This document shows, piece after piece, positions 22,920 through 34,669 of a stretch of DNA of 64,000 nt. Under the pieces are notes generated by a model that saw only the letters and a program-made list of their open reading frames with translations, made no database searches and was not told the DNA's origin. Within the stretch, counting starts at the first letter, position 1. Every line of letters starts with the position of its first letter. The translations under genes were made by a program, and so were the position numbers. This DNA is from Linanthus parryae (lineage: Eukaryota > Streptophyta > Magnoliopsida > Ericales > Polemoniaceae). The DNA is taken from positions 145,105,368-145,169,367 of the forward strand of contig JALGPY010000001.1 in the NCBI GenBank assembly GCA_023055425.1, read 5' to 3'.

Positions 22920-25900
22920 ATGAAGCTCTATCATAAAGATAAAGATGGCAAACCTATTCCTCTACCGAATAATCCCATCATGCTTCTCCTCCTCTGTGGC
23001 TTCTCGTTCTATCTCGGCGCAATATTATGCTCCTCCTACAAAGTCAAAATTGTTACCAAAGATATCACTAGAGAGATTCAAAATCCCCGTCAAACCACCA
23101 TCCCTGCCGCCTCCGGTGTCTCCGGCGATCTCACCATCGAACCGGTCGTCTTCACAGAATGCAGCATCCAAGACCAAGACTTCACACCCTGCACTGATCC
23201 AAAGGTAATTAAAAATGGATTGTTTTTTGTTTTTTTTTTGAATGAATTTCATTAGGATTTGAGTGGTTTAGTTCTTAAATGTGTGATGATTGGTTTGGAT
23301 AGCGGTGGAATAAGTTCAACCATCACCGGCGCTCGTTCATGGAGCGACATTGCCCGTCGAGATATGAGAGGAAAAACTGCTTGATTCCGCCTCCTGATGG
23401 GTACAAGCCACCGATGAGGTGGCCGAAGAGCAAAGATGAATGCTGGTACAGGTAAAAGGAAAAATATAAATTGACTCATTGCATGTTTTTGGTACATTCT
23501 TTGATTCCTGATGGAGTGGTATTTTTGGTTTCTGGGGTTTGTAGAAATGTGCCATATGATTGGATAAACAAGGTGAAGGCGAACCAAAACTGGCTAAGGA
23601 AAGAAGGGGACAAGTTCCGGTTCCCTGGCGGCGGCACCATGTTTCCATATGGCGTTAGCGCTTATGTTGATGTGATGCAAGAGCTGATCCCTGAAATGCG
23701 AGATGGTTCTATTCGGACCGCCATTGATACAGGCTGTGGGGTGAGTCCACTAAGCATACAGTAACCACAGTAACCCTTGGTTAAATTTAATTTTCTTATT
23801 TCAGACAACGATATAGAACTTCATTGAAAAGAAACGAACAGTCTTCATTGATAAAGAGAAAAGAACAACAAGCCCACCAATAGAACTTCATTGATAAGAG
23901 AAAAGAACAGTAAGCGAATACGCGGAAGATACCAAAATACAAAGACTTTGGTTAAAAAACACCAAATTCCAGCAGTTTACAGCAATAATACCCAAAATAT
24001 GGAGATTTTAAAATCTCGTGTTGAACATGAATAACACGAGGTTCTTGTATGAGTTCGAGCTTCCCAACATGTTTAAAACCTCATTTCTCGGCGTGCAGTC
24101 TCAACACGAGGTTATTGTATGAGCTCGAGCTGCCAAACATGTTTAAAATCTCATTTCAAAAACTGGTTTCATGCATGAAAACCTCATGTTGAACATGAAG
24201 TTTCAAAATCTCCCTATTTTGCTATTTCCTGAGTAAACGTCGGGATTTTGGTATTTTAGGGATCGAAATCCCGTAATTTGGTATCTTTTCAAGCGAATAT
24301 AGAGAGTGCCCAACCAAAACAAATTCGCAAACCGACCACGGATATAGTTAACCAAAATCAAAATGGAGAACTATGTGCTTGTAGATGCGTTCCGGCAACC
24401 ATAACTATGGGAACTTTGTTAACGATACAAAAGTAAAGCTCTTCAGCTAACCTCCTGATTCTAGCTATAACTGAGTTAAATTGAGTCGAATTCAGTTTTT
24501 TCTATGGTTAAGATCTTTCTGTTGATAGGTTGCTAGCTGGGGAGGCGATTTGCTAGACCGTGGAATCCTAACAATGTCTCTAGCTCCCAGAGACAACCAC
24601 GAAGCTCAAGTCCAGTTCGCGCTCGAACGCGGCATCCCTGCAATTCTCGGCATCATTTCGACCCAACGCCTTCCTTTCCCCTCAAACTCGTTCGACATGG
24701 CTCATTGCTCGAGATGCCTGATCCCATGGACAGAATTCGGTAACCAATCATCCCTCCCACCACATTGGGTTTGTTTAAATGAGCTTAAATCAGATGAAAT
24801 TATATCAACTTATTGGAATGAGTGGTTGATGTGAGAAAAGAGGCTATATCAACTTATTGGAATGAGTGGTTGATGTGAGAAAAGAGACAGATATATAATT
24901 TCATCTGATTTAAGCTCATACAGACACACTCATTGTGACCAAATTTTCAATGAAATTCGGCTAATATTTTCATGTTTTTTTCTTCTTTAGGTGGGGTTTA
25001 CCTTTTAGAGATCCAGCGGATACTCCGTCCGGGCGGGTTCTGGGTTCTATCGGGCCCTCCCGTGAACTATGAAACCCACTGGAAGGGTTGGAACTCGACG
25101 ATTGAAAAACAGCAGTCGAATTACATGAAGCTGGAGGAGTTGCTAGCTGCAATGTGCTTCACATTGTACAACAGAAAGGATGACATTGCAGTGTGGCAAA
25201 AATCTAAGGATAACACCTGCTACTCCAAGCTTGACGCCCCCGACACGTACCTTCCCAGGTGCGCAGTGCGAGAAATTTTTTAATTGCTCCAAGAGCATCA
25301 CGTGGTGCTCTACATCATTCATTAACTGACACCTATGCCCATTAAGATTTACCACTATTCATGTAGGTTATAGTAAAAAAAATCAGAATTCTATTTAGAT
25401 ATTTTCTTTCTCCCACTCACCTCATTTTCATTATACATGTCAAACGTGAGTCGGTAGAGCACGTGTGATTTGCTCTATAAGCATCTAAGAATTGGTTGTG
25501 CAGTGGTGGCGTGGCCATGTAAAGTTTTGAAATTTTCACTTACACCTTTTGTTATATTTACATAAAAATATTATATTTTAGCCCCTTCAAAATTTTATAA
25601 ATTCAGGGTTATAATATGTACTTGGCCCTGCAGGTGCGACGACGCGATCGAACCGGACGCCGCCTGGTACACGCCGCTCCGGTCCTGCGTGGTGGTCCCC
25701 AATCCGAAATACACTAGATTGGCGGTGAATTCGGTACCCAAGTGGCCCGTGAGGTTGAATGTGCCCCCACAAAGGATATCGGATAACCCTGGGGGACATC
25801 CGGGCTTTTTCAGGCTGGATAGTGAGAATTGGAAGGTGAGGGCGGAGCATTACAGGAAGGTGTTACCGGCGATTGGGACTGATAATATAAGAAATGTTAT

Positions 25901-26588
25901 GGACATGAACACCGCTTACGGTGGTCTCGCGGCGGCTTTGGTGGATGAGCCGCTCTGGGTTATGAATGTTGTCTCGTCTTACGCTGTCAACACGCTTGCT
26001 GTCGTCTACGACAGAGGACTCATCGGTACCTACCATGACTGGTAAAATACTAACCAATTACATAAAGCATCATATAAAATATAACTTACACATCTCTGGC
26101 AGGGTTCTGATCCCGGACCCACACTACTGAGTTAACACCCATTTGCAAGCATTTGATGGTTCGCACTCCTAATTGTTGTTTGTTTACATATTTTTAGGTG
26201 TGAGGCCTTCTCAACGTATCCGAGAACTTATGATCTGCTTCATCTGGATGGACTATTTACAGCTGAAAGCCACAGGTGACTTATGTGATTTATTTTGCTA
26301 CTGTTTTGTACATTTTTATAGGGTTTCAGGTTTAGGGTTTCGACATTGCTATGAATCTTCTGCAGATGCGATATCAGGAACACTCTCCTGGAAATGGATA
26401 GGATCCTACGACCTCATGGGCATGCGTTAATCCGGGAATCAACCTATTTCGTCGATACTGTTGCTATAATTGCTGAAGGGATGAGATGGGGATGCCATAA
26501 AGAAGAGACAGAAAACGGTGGTTCGGACACGGAGAAGATTTTGATTTGCCAGAAGAAACTCTGGTACGCGACGCAGCCTTCACAGTAA
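22920..26588 (+). CDS. Probable Golgi methyltransferase, PMT15-18-like (gene 2 of tandem pair), with a transposon-derived intron
   Basis: The CDS is 605 codons in eight exons: 22920-23204, 23303-23451, 23545-23740, 24529-24739, 24991-25258, 25634-26041, 26198-26275 and 26366-26588. Exons 2, 3, 4 and the penultimate one have the same lengths as in gene 1 (149, 196, 211 and 78 bp). The fifth and sixth sum to 676 bp, exactly the length of gene 1 exon 5. The domain layout is as in gene 1: a membrane anchor at about residues 18-36, [70 protein letters not shown] and [10 protein letters not shown] chose the ATG at 22920; an in-frame TTG at 22905 has no support in gene 1. The genes are about 1.5 kb apart, same strand, clearly a tandem duplication. 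The extra intron 25259-25633 is discussed in the findings. Confidence 0.95.
23741..24528 (+). other. Expanded intron 3 of PMT gene 2 with internal direct repeats
   Basis: The intron is 788 bp; the gene 1 counterpart is 163 bp. It contains two copies of a 60-70-bp unit with CAACATGTTTAAAA and AACACGAGGTT (about 24025-24095 and 24105-24165), and a repeated AGAACTTCATTGA segment (23815-23900). No transposon family recognised. Confidence 0.6.
24768..24935. mobile_element. Palindromic MITE in intron 4 of PMT gene 2, with inner tandem duplication
   Basis: Outer arms are inverted: GAGCTTAAATCAGATGAAAT on the left and ATTTCATCTGATTTAAGCTC on the right. Inside, a 42-bp unit (TATATCAACTTATTGGAATG...) occurs twice in tandem. 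Confidence 0.8.
25264..25630. mobile_element. hAT-type MITE forming the extra intron of PMT gene 2 (outer element)
   Basis: Flanked by the exact 8-bp direct repeat CAGGTGCG (25256-25263 and 25631-25638). Outer termini are CAGTG (left, 25264) and CCCTG (right, 25630), as in hAT elements. The element body continues from 25501 (CAGTGGTGGCGTGGCC) after the nested MITE. The splice donor uses the GT of the left repeat and the acceptor the AG of the right repeat. Confidence 0.8.
25269..25496. mobile_element. CACGTG-type MITE nested in the hAT MITE (copy C)
   Basis: The inverted arms carry GCTCCAAGAGCA and CACGTG on the left (25299-25304), and CACGTG with GCTCTATAAGCA on the right (25460-25465). It is flanked by TGCGCAGTG (25260-25268) and TGTGCAGTG (25497-25505), 9-mers that differ by one CpG-type transition. 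A 9-bp duplication is characteristic of Mutator-type elements. Same family as 15936-16129. Confidence 0.78.
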
Positions 26589-26802
26589 TACGCAAAAACA
26601 ACCCATCCAAAGTTAGAAGCACACGAAAAAGAGTCCTTATACGGAGAAATTTAGTTTTTTTCGTAGGAAAGATCAAACATTTCTAGTTTTTTGCAAAAAA
26701 GTATAGTAATTGTTCTTCCTTAAATATCTCAATCAAATGTAATATATATGATCAACTGCACAAGTAGTCTTACAGATAGCTTATTTCATTACAATGATCA
26801 AT

Positions 26803-29800
26803 TCAAATGTTGCTCACATTGAATTGGGTGACATGGATCTCTTGGGGAGGAAGATGGTACTTGATACCTAGGGTTTCAAAGATTTTCTTCAACTCGAAGA
26901 TCGCTTCTGATATCCGACTGGTCCTCTCGCCGTAGTTTTGATGGTTAATGGTGTGCTTCAGAGCCAGAGCCATCTTCATCTTGTTCATGTCCTCAATCTC
27001 TTTCACTATCACCGAATGCTTCGGATTCCAATGCTTCGGCTTGCTCTCCACGTATCTGTGATTTCAGGTCATTAGAGTAGCAAAAATATATAGATTTCTT
27101 GTGCTAACTAGAGGAAGAAGAAGCTTGGCTTACTCTTGAATGGCCTTCTTAAGAGCTGTTATGGTTTCAACTGGAGTTGACATATCAATGGTGAAAGATA
27201 TGGCATCTCCCATTTCTGGACTTCTGCGGAAGTTGCTTATCGGCTTTGTTAGGAGAACCGAGTTGGGGTAGTAAATTTTCTCCATGTCGTATCGTAGAAA
27301 CACAGTAGATAATATATTCATCTCCTCTACAATCATCTGTTACGCCACAGCAAAAAAGTTCAAATTTATGTATTTGAAGTGTTGAACACGTGTGTAGCTA
27401 TAAGTGTCAGATCACTAGTTGAGTTACCTGTGTACCATCGATGACACAGCGATCACCAATGTCAAAGGGGTGCATGACGAAGACAAAGATGATGGACTCG
27501 AAAATTGTCTTGCATGTGTTCTGGAACATGAATCCGAGCAAGAGGAGTTGAGTGGTTACCAACACGACGATGTTTGATGTTGCAAAACCCATCACCAACA
27601 CGGACGCAACTATTATCAAGATACATGCGACTGCGCTAGCTAACTTGTGAAGTTGTTGGACCGCTGTCTTTGTATCATTCAAGGAATGTGCTAGCAGTTT
27701 TCGCTCCACATAAGCTTGTACCTAAACGAGGGATTGCAGAAGTAATGTTAATTTGTGGAATCAAATTGATTTAACAAATGACATTTTGATGGAAATAAGT
27801 ATAATAATTTTGAATGAAGCTGTTAGATAGTGAGTATATATTTAGTTATTTACCACCCAGTTTCTGAAAGAAGACTTTGTGATCCTTCCAACCTCAAGGG
27901 CTCCTTCAAACATGGGGAGAATAGTGTGAATCTCAACTCTGTTTAAGAACCTCATCAGGTCCTCTTCTTCAATATACCTGGTCAAAACATGTATGATTAT
28001 TTTAGTTTAGCAACACCATTAAGCATATGGTCTCGAGTTCGAAATGTTGTCTCTTTCTATTATCTTTTAGAGATCGAAAAAGATAAACCTCTTATGTGGG
28101 TTAATTTCATGGAGACACGTCACGTATAATATATAATGTGTTTGATTATTCCGAATTCATACACTATCAATATAAAACTTGTATTGAGATGCTTAGGATG
28201 GCAGTGAATGATCCTGAAGTAAATATAGTATTTGTTATACTAGGGGATTGCCCGTGCCCGAGGGCACTATCCAAAAACACATTTCACCTATTGTAATGTC
28301 ATAAATAAAACGAATATTTTCATCTAGAAATATGGGTAAAAAACGAAGACAACATAAATAATTGTATTAAATAATCAGAGATAAAGGAAGCCCCTTTTTT
28401 ATAATTATGATAAAATGAGTGGGTAGTTAAATGGGTAGTTAAGTAATGGGTAGTTAAGTGGATGGTAGCTGGGATCTAAGGGCTGGGGTTAATTCAATCT
28501 AACGGTCTAAAAGACATTTTAAAGTCAACCGTCCTAATTTATAATATAGATAGAGTATTACCCGTGCCCGGGGGCACTATCTCTAAATTGAACAGTTTTT
28601 TTAATTTAGAGGTGTTTTTTTTAAATGAATTTAGAGGTGTTATCTAAAAATTATATTTACAAATGTGGTGGAAAAAAAAACAAATTCCAAGTTAGGGATG
28701 TAATTAAGAAAAATCTCTCTCATATAGTTAGGGATGTCCAAGGAGAGTGGGTAGTTAGGCATGTCCAAAGAGAGTGGGTAGTTAGAGATGTAATAAGTAG
28801 GTGAGATCTAATGGTGGAGATGGGGTTGATTTAATCTAAGGGTTAAAAATTCAAAAGTTTGTTAAACCATGCTATTTTATAATATAGAAGATGCATTTTG
28901 AGTTGGCTTTTAAGTGTAAGGATAATCGTCAGGAAAAACATTGAGTACTAGAGTATTACCCGTGCCCGAAGACACTATTCTTAAATTGAATATTTTTAAT
29001 TTATATGTGTTATCTAAAAATTATATTTACAAGTTAGAGATATAATTGAGAAAAATTTTTCTTCTATTAGTTATGGATATCCAAAGAGAGTGGGTAGTTA
29101 GAGATGTCCAAAGAGAGTGGGTAGTTAGAGATGTAATAAGTAGGTGAGATCTAATGGTGGGGATGGGGTTGATTCAATCTAACGGCTGAAAATTCAAAAT
29201 TTTGTTAAACCATGCTATTTTATAATATAGAAGAAACTAATTGAGGATATGAGGTATAAAGTCACAGATACAAAACAAATATATATATTTTTTGAGAAAT
29301 AAAACAAATATATTTTAAATAAATGGTATAACAAAACACTAATCCTTTTACTTTTTCAAAAAGAAGAAAGAAAAAACGGTACTCATCCTTTTACAGAAAG
29401 AAGCTTCTACGTAGACAAGTATCGCTAGCTCATTAGATTTCAAGCAATATGCCTTTCTTAATCATTCTGCTTTAGAGTATTCTGCTGAAATGATGATATT
29501 TTTAATGAAACACGCATTTGAAAGTGAGCAAGTAAAAGAAGCACAAGAATACAGAAGAACTACGTATCAATTCTCCTAAGAAAGATTATAATTAATATCT
29601 AATTACTCAATAAATTCTAGTACTCTCTAAAGAACAGTCAAGAGTTAAGAGCATAAAACATCATATATAGAATCCATCTTATGATTATTGAAACCAATTA
29701 ACGATGGAGCCTGTTTTGTCAAATTGAGATTGAAAATGATGGCCATTAGTAGCAAAGAGATGCGTTAAATATACATTAGACATCTTTCGGTGAAACTTAT

Positions 29801-30169
29801 AATAAAAAAATTACCTCGTATTAATGGAAGATGATGAATTGGTTCGGCACCACTAAACAAGATTGGCTTTTGACATGCTTGATTACTATGCTCTTACATT
29901 ATCGTAAGCACTAAGCACCAATCAAGAAGCAAATTAGTTCTTTTAATCTTTTCCCTATGCTTTTTTTATTCTTCTTCAATTTTTTTTGTTTATTTTTTTT
30001 TTTTAAGAAAGATGAAAGATTACCTATCCCGCCATATTTTGGAAGCTTTATGCTTTGAAAATGAAAGTCTACTTAATTAGCTACTTCTTGGAGATTTAAA
30101 AAGAAAATGGATTACCTTCGTCAAAAAAAAGAAAAAATAAAGAGACTATTATTATTATTATCATCATCA

Positions 30170-30239
<70 letters not shown>

Positions 30240-31698
30240 GTTCTACTTTGCATTTTGTAGTTCACTTTATTAGCACAATTACTCATTATTAACCCAAATA
30301 GTATGACATAAAGAACTAACAATTGTATTCTCAAAAAAAAAGAACAAACAATTATAGTTTCTAAAAGTTGATAAAAACATCCTCTCGAAAAAAATGATAA
30401 AAAACACAGTACAAAATTAAAATTCAAAATGTTTTCTAATCAATCAAATTTAACAAAATCAACAAGCTTTGAAGCTAGATCGAGAAAACTTACTTGGCTC
30501 CCGGTTTGGCCACATTCTTGAAAATCCGATTAGCACAGTTCCTAGCATCCCACTCGCTACTAATCTCCCCCTCCGCCGCCCCAAAACCATCCACAGTTTT
30601 AGATATCGTAGACAGCCCCGACGACATAATATAATTCACTAGCCTCCTCACTGTCCAAGCCGAAGCCCTACTTTCCAAACTCAACTTTCTTAACTTCTCC
30701 ACATCAATCTTTCTCGACCCCAAATTCGCCGTTTTATGAAAATTCCCTTTATCTTTTCCCAAACTTGACAACGATTTCGAACTCGATAAATTCCGACGCG
30801 TCATTTCCTCGTCCATGGGTGGGCCCGACAACGCCTCGAGGATGTAGTGGTGGAAAACACTCTCCTTCATGCGATCGAAATAGGTTTCGACGTGGAACGA
30901 CGAAGCTAGGGTTTTGACAAGGACGGTTTTCACAAGCCAAATAGTGGCGCCCACTAGAACCGCCACTAAAGCTCGGAAAATCTTTTTCAACATTTTATCG
31001 TTCTTGTGGACGCTCGGGTTGAACATGAACGTCCACGAGAGGAGGACGAGGCCGAGCCACGCACAGCTTTGGATGCTCTTGCGGAGGCCGTATACGAAGT
31101 AGACGACCTTCTCACGGAGCATGAAGTTCCGTTCGATGAGGAATACGAGGAAAGCCACCGCCCAGCTCGAGACGAGTCGTCCGCTGAAGACGACCATGAC
31201 CATGATCCACCACTTCCACGCCTCCACCCCCCATATCACGTTGTGTTTGTACGAGGTAATCGTTATCGAACAAATCAAGCATGTTAAAATAATTAAGAAC
31301 AGTACCCACTCAGACAGTGTTTTCCAGTTAAATTTTTTCTTCTTCTTTTCCCCGTTGTAGTACCCCGCTCCATCGCCGTTGAAATCTTCGTCATCGTCGT
31401 CGTCTTCATTGCTGGAATATACATAATTTTGACTGGAAATGATTTGACTGATCTCTTCACTCTGGTTGATCGACTTCCGAGGAGAGTTTTGCTCAAAAAG
31501 GCGAGATTTAGGTTTTGAGAAGCTGAGACGACGCATATGGGCTTTTCTTGGTGTTGGGAGACCTTGAAACGCTTCTTGTTGATCTCCCGACGAGTGATCA
31601 CCCTTGGAATTGTCTCCTTGGGAGTTCAAATTTTGTTGTTCCACTAGAATAACAACTTCATCTAGTGAAGGTTGACCCATCTCATCTTGGCTCTCCAT
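26803..31698 (-). CDS. MSL10: Mechanosensitive ion channel, MscS-like (MSL10-like)
   Basis: The CDS is 692 codons in five exons on minus: 31698-30494, 27977-27854, 27721-27428, 27336-27134 and 27055-26803. All junctions are GT-AG and in frame. The product is a plasma-membrane MscS-like channel. It has a long cytoplasmic N-terminus with an acidic Asp/Glu run (about residues 96-105). Four membrane spans lie in exon 1 (from WVLFLIILTCLIC to TIWLVKTVLVK). YIEEEDLMRF, NWVV and HSLNDTKTAV follow. The pore-lining last spans and MscS domain are encoded in exon 3 (IIFVFVMHPFDIGDRCVIDG). Then come VEEMNILSTVFLRYD, KIYYPNSVL and RSPEMGD, with C-terminus LPPQEIH. The HSLNDTKTAV and YIEEEDL blocks point to the MSL9/MSL10 branch. 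The symbol is by family resemblance, and MSL9 cannot be excluded. Intron 1 is 2.5 kb and full of repeats. Confidence 0.93.
28241..28552. repeat. CCCGTGCCCG repeat, unit A, in MSL10 intron 1
   Basis: Begins with GGGGATTGCCCGTGCCCGAG and ends with TATAATATAGATAG. The opening carries a GTGCCCGxGGGCAC hairpin. It shares ends and inner GGGTAGTTA motifs with units B and C. Confidence 0.7.
28553..28889. repeat. CCCGTGCCCG repeat, unit B, in MSL10 intron 1
   Basis: Begins with AGTATTACCCGTGCCCGGGG and ends with CTATTTTATAATATAGAAG. It contains two GTCCAAxGAGAGTGGGTAGT repeats. Closely similar to unit C. Confidence 0.75.
28948..29235. repeat. CCCGTGCCCG repeat, unit C, in MSL10 intron 1
   Basis: Begins with GAGTATTACCCGTGCCCGAA and ends with CTATTTTATAATATAGAAG. 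Most of its length matches unit B (GTGGGTAGTTAGAGATG, GTAGGTGAGATCTAATGG). The family could be a non-autonomous Helitron, because it is AT-rich outside, has a GC hairpin near one end and no target duplication. This is a guess. Confidence 0.75.
30148..30239. repeat. ATT/ATC microsatellite in MSL10 intron 1
   Basis: ATT units, interrupted once by four ATC units, about 250 bp from the exon 1 donor. Confidence 0.95.
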
Positions 31699-34121
31699 CT
31701 CTCAATCTATGTTTAGCACTAATGACACAATGTTAGAATAAACTACTCTTGCTTGATTAATCATTTTTATAGGCCATTTTTTTACTGTGCTCTCTCATTG
31801 TCTTGATTACATAGTAGTATCTATTGGTTGTTTGTTATTCATCCACTAACCCTAAAAGGCTAAAAGGGATTATTAGTTAAACCATTCTAACACTTTTGTG
31901 AATACATTGTTAATTGTAGATGCAATTTTGTTTGCAAAGTAATAATGATATGCCTAACAAAGTCAATCAATACCTATTTGACACATTAATCACATGTAAA
32001 GCATGGTAAATGTGATGAAGTTACTGGTGCAGTGAATTTGTAGGAAGAACAAAATTGGAGAATTAAGGTTAAATGCACCTTGAAAACACATTAACAATAG
32101 AATTGTATTGTTTAATGTACAATAGTCGTGATTAACATGTTTGTCGACAAGTTTGGCAAGTTCACAATCAACGGAATTAGACGGAATTACTAATTGGGGA
32201 AGCCAATATGTACAACGAAAGAAACTAAATAAGAAAAATATTTCTTTGAGGACATTAAAGAATGAGAATGAAATTGAACCAAAATTTTAGTGGCAACAAC
32301 ACTCATGTCATTTCGTGTCCGTGAACAAGATATAAGTATTCTGATTATTTATTTATTTTTATTTTTTTTTGAGGAAAGATTATTTCTTCAGTTGTTAGCA
32401 AGTCTGACAATAATGTATACACTTTATATTTCTAGAATGATGGCGACCAAATTTCTTAACAATCAAGATTCAAGATCTTGTAACTCGTACAAGGCCAACT
32501 TCTCAAGCGAATAATGTTGTTAGAAAAAAGTTTGATACCAATTTATTTCCAAAGAATAACAAAGAGGATAAAAATGAGAAACTTTAGCTACTATTTACTG
32601 CCTGTTTCTTTCCATGCAAGTGTGGCCCAATATGTTTAATTGGGCTTTCACTAACACTTGCTAGTTCAATAGACCAAATGTGACTGGATCTTGTATGGGC
32701 CATGTTGTTTGAATCACGTTCTTTCTTTCATTCTTTTTCACATTCTTTTACGAGATGGATCATCTTCTTTTGGACTGTTTGGAATTTTGGATTAACCCTA
32801 GACAACCGAATGGTCATCTATATTTGCAAATTTACAAAAATTCCCTAAATGCCGTCCTGTTTACCTTACTAAAGCATGATTTACATAATATCCAAAATGC
32901 TACTATTATATGTGACATTAAAATTTGTTCTTTCCTTTTTTTCTTTATTTGAGAAATAAATTTGTTCTTTTCTATAACAGACCAGAGTTTAAAAATATCG
33001 ATTTGCTGAGACATTCCTAACTTGCGTGCTTAAAACTAGTTCCCAAACACTGAAACACGGGAAGTAGTCCCCGACCAAAATATGCAAGTGGCAACTTCGG
33101 TAAGAAAAGACAATGTAAGTAACATGGGGGCAGAGCTCACAACCATGGATTGTGAATCAAGCTGTCTCAAAACCGACCTTTGTTTTTTGTGTACATGTTT
33201 CAAAGTGAAAGTAACGACAAGACCCACTGTTTTTAAACCCCGTGGCACCACTACAAAGATCGAACTTGTACACATTATATAAGCAGCCCACCCAACTTAG
33301 ATTTATATCATTTTCAAAATAAAATTATCAGCCTTGTAGGCATTTTAGAAAACAGTAAACATCTTTGTATATAAGCTTACGTTGTTTGGCTGCAAATGTA
33401 TGGAGTCTTTTCACAGGATGCACTGCATGAGCTTACGTTGTTTGGCCGCAACAAGTCCAAGCCAGTCCCTTTAATCCACCCCGTGAGGCTACCCTTCCCC
33501 CAATCTTAGCTTCTTGAAGACTGAGCAGCTTTCACCAACAATAGTACATCAAGCTTAGTGGATGTATGCATGATCCGAAAGGTAGCACGGTCGCTCGTCC
33601 AAGTACCGCATAATCTAGCTGGATTGGCTACACGACCATGTAAATTAGGGTGTGGTTTTGTATAATATGACTATTTACGCGTGTACTTTGTGTGGGTCTT
33701 TTGATTGCCTCCTTTAGAGCCGCATTAGATTTAAGGCGGTCTTCAAAGTCAGCTTCTTTGTGCGTGTTTTGGGAGTTCTGATTTGATATTTTGTACCCAT
33801 GTTTGATGTTGGTGCAATTTCTATGTAATGAAAGTTCTTACTTTCGGATATGAAAAAAGAATCCGGTATACGTAACTGTATAAATAAACAATTTTCATTC
33901 GTTTTGTTTTTTTGTGTGTGTTCGTAGTAACATACACAGCTTTTTGATTTACTGCATTTCACTTTATATTTCTTAAGGATTGTGCACGTCTGCTCGACTA
34001 GACTACATAGACCTTATCAAATCGATGAAGCAATGACTGTATAGATGTCAAGGTATAATAATAGATGGCCATATAAATTCTCAATAATTCTAATATATAC
34101 AGACTACCGTAAAGTTAGAAC
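31699..34121. other. Upstream region of the MSL10-like gene; no further gene recognised
   Basis: 2.4 kb of AT-rich sequence. It should include the MSL10-like promoter and leader near 31700-31800. A less AT-rich stretch at 33040-33620 has short open frames on both strands (for example 33082-33282 and 33036-33275), but none resembles a protein family I know. I see no transposon ends that I can define. Confidence 0.5.
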
Positions 34122-34508
34122 GTCTTAAGCATAGTTAGTAAAAATACGGTACGGAAATAAAACGTAGTACGGTACGTACGTGTATTATATGATTATATGT
34201 TAAAAATGCGTTAGTAAAAATTCGGCATAAAAGTACACGATTTGATTAATTCGAGTTTTCTATACGTACTTGTATACTTCGTAAACTAGTTATTCATTCA
34301 GAATTAAAAATACGGATGCATTTCGTAATTTTTGAGCATACTAATGATTTATTTGTGTCCCACGTTGCCCTACTTTTATATTGTTATCAAATATTTAAAA
34401 ATATTTTTTAACGAATGTACTCATTTGTTTATCATTTCTGATAATTATACTATTTACTCGTAACTAATTACCTGTGTTAAATAATGCCAAACTATTCATG
34501 TTGCAAAC

Positions 34509-34557
<49 letters not shown>

Positions 34558-34581
34558 TGCATTCCCTAATGTTAATAATAA

Positions 34582-34669
34582 GGGTAAAAGACAAAAACCA
34601 CCCCTCGAGTATGGGATATATACAAAAAAACCCCTCGTGTTCGGGGATATACAAAAACCACCCCTGTGA
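34582..34669. repeat. Left terminal inverted repeat of the Pack-MULE
   Basis: Pairs with 36303-36390 with very few mismatches (for example GGGATATATAC against GGGGTATATAC). Immediately outside is the TAATAATAA duplication. Confidence 0.92.

Noticed and set aside
26173..26430. 85-residue ORF within PMT gene 2
   Set aside because: It reads exon 6 through its intron into exon 7 in a frame that splicing does not use.
30107..30292. Leucine-rich ORF in the MSL10 intron
   Set aside because: It is a translation of an ATT/ATC microsatellite.
33036..33282. Overlapping ORFs on both strands near 33.1 kb
   Set aside because: No recognisable domain, no splice partners and no similarity to neighbours; probably chance.
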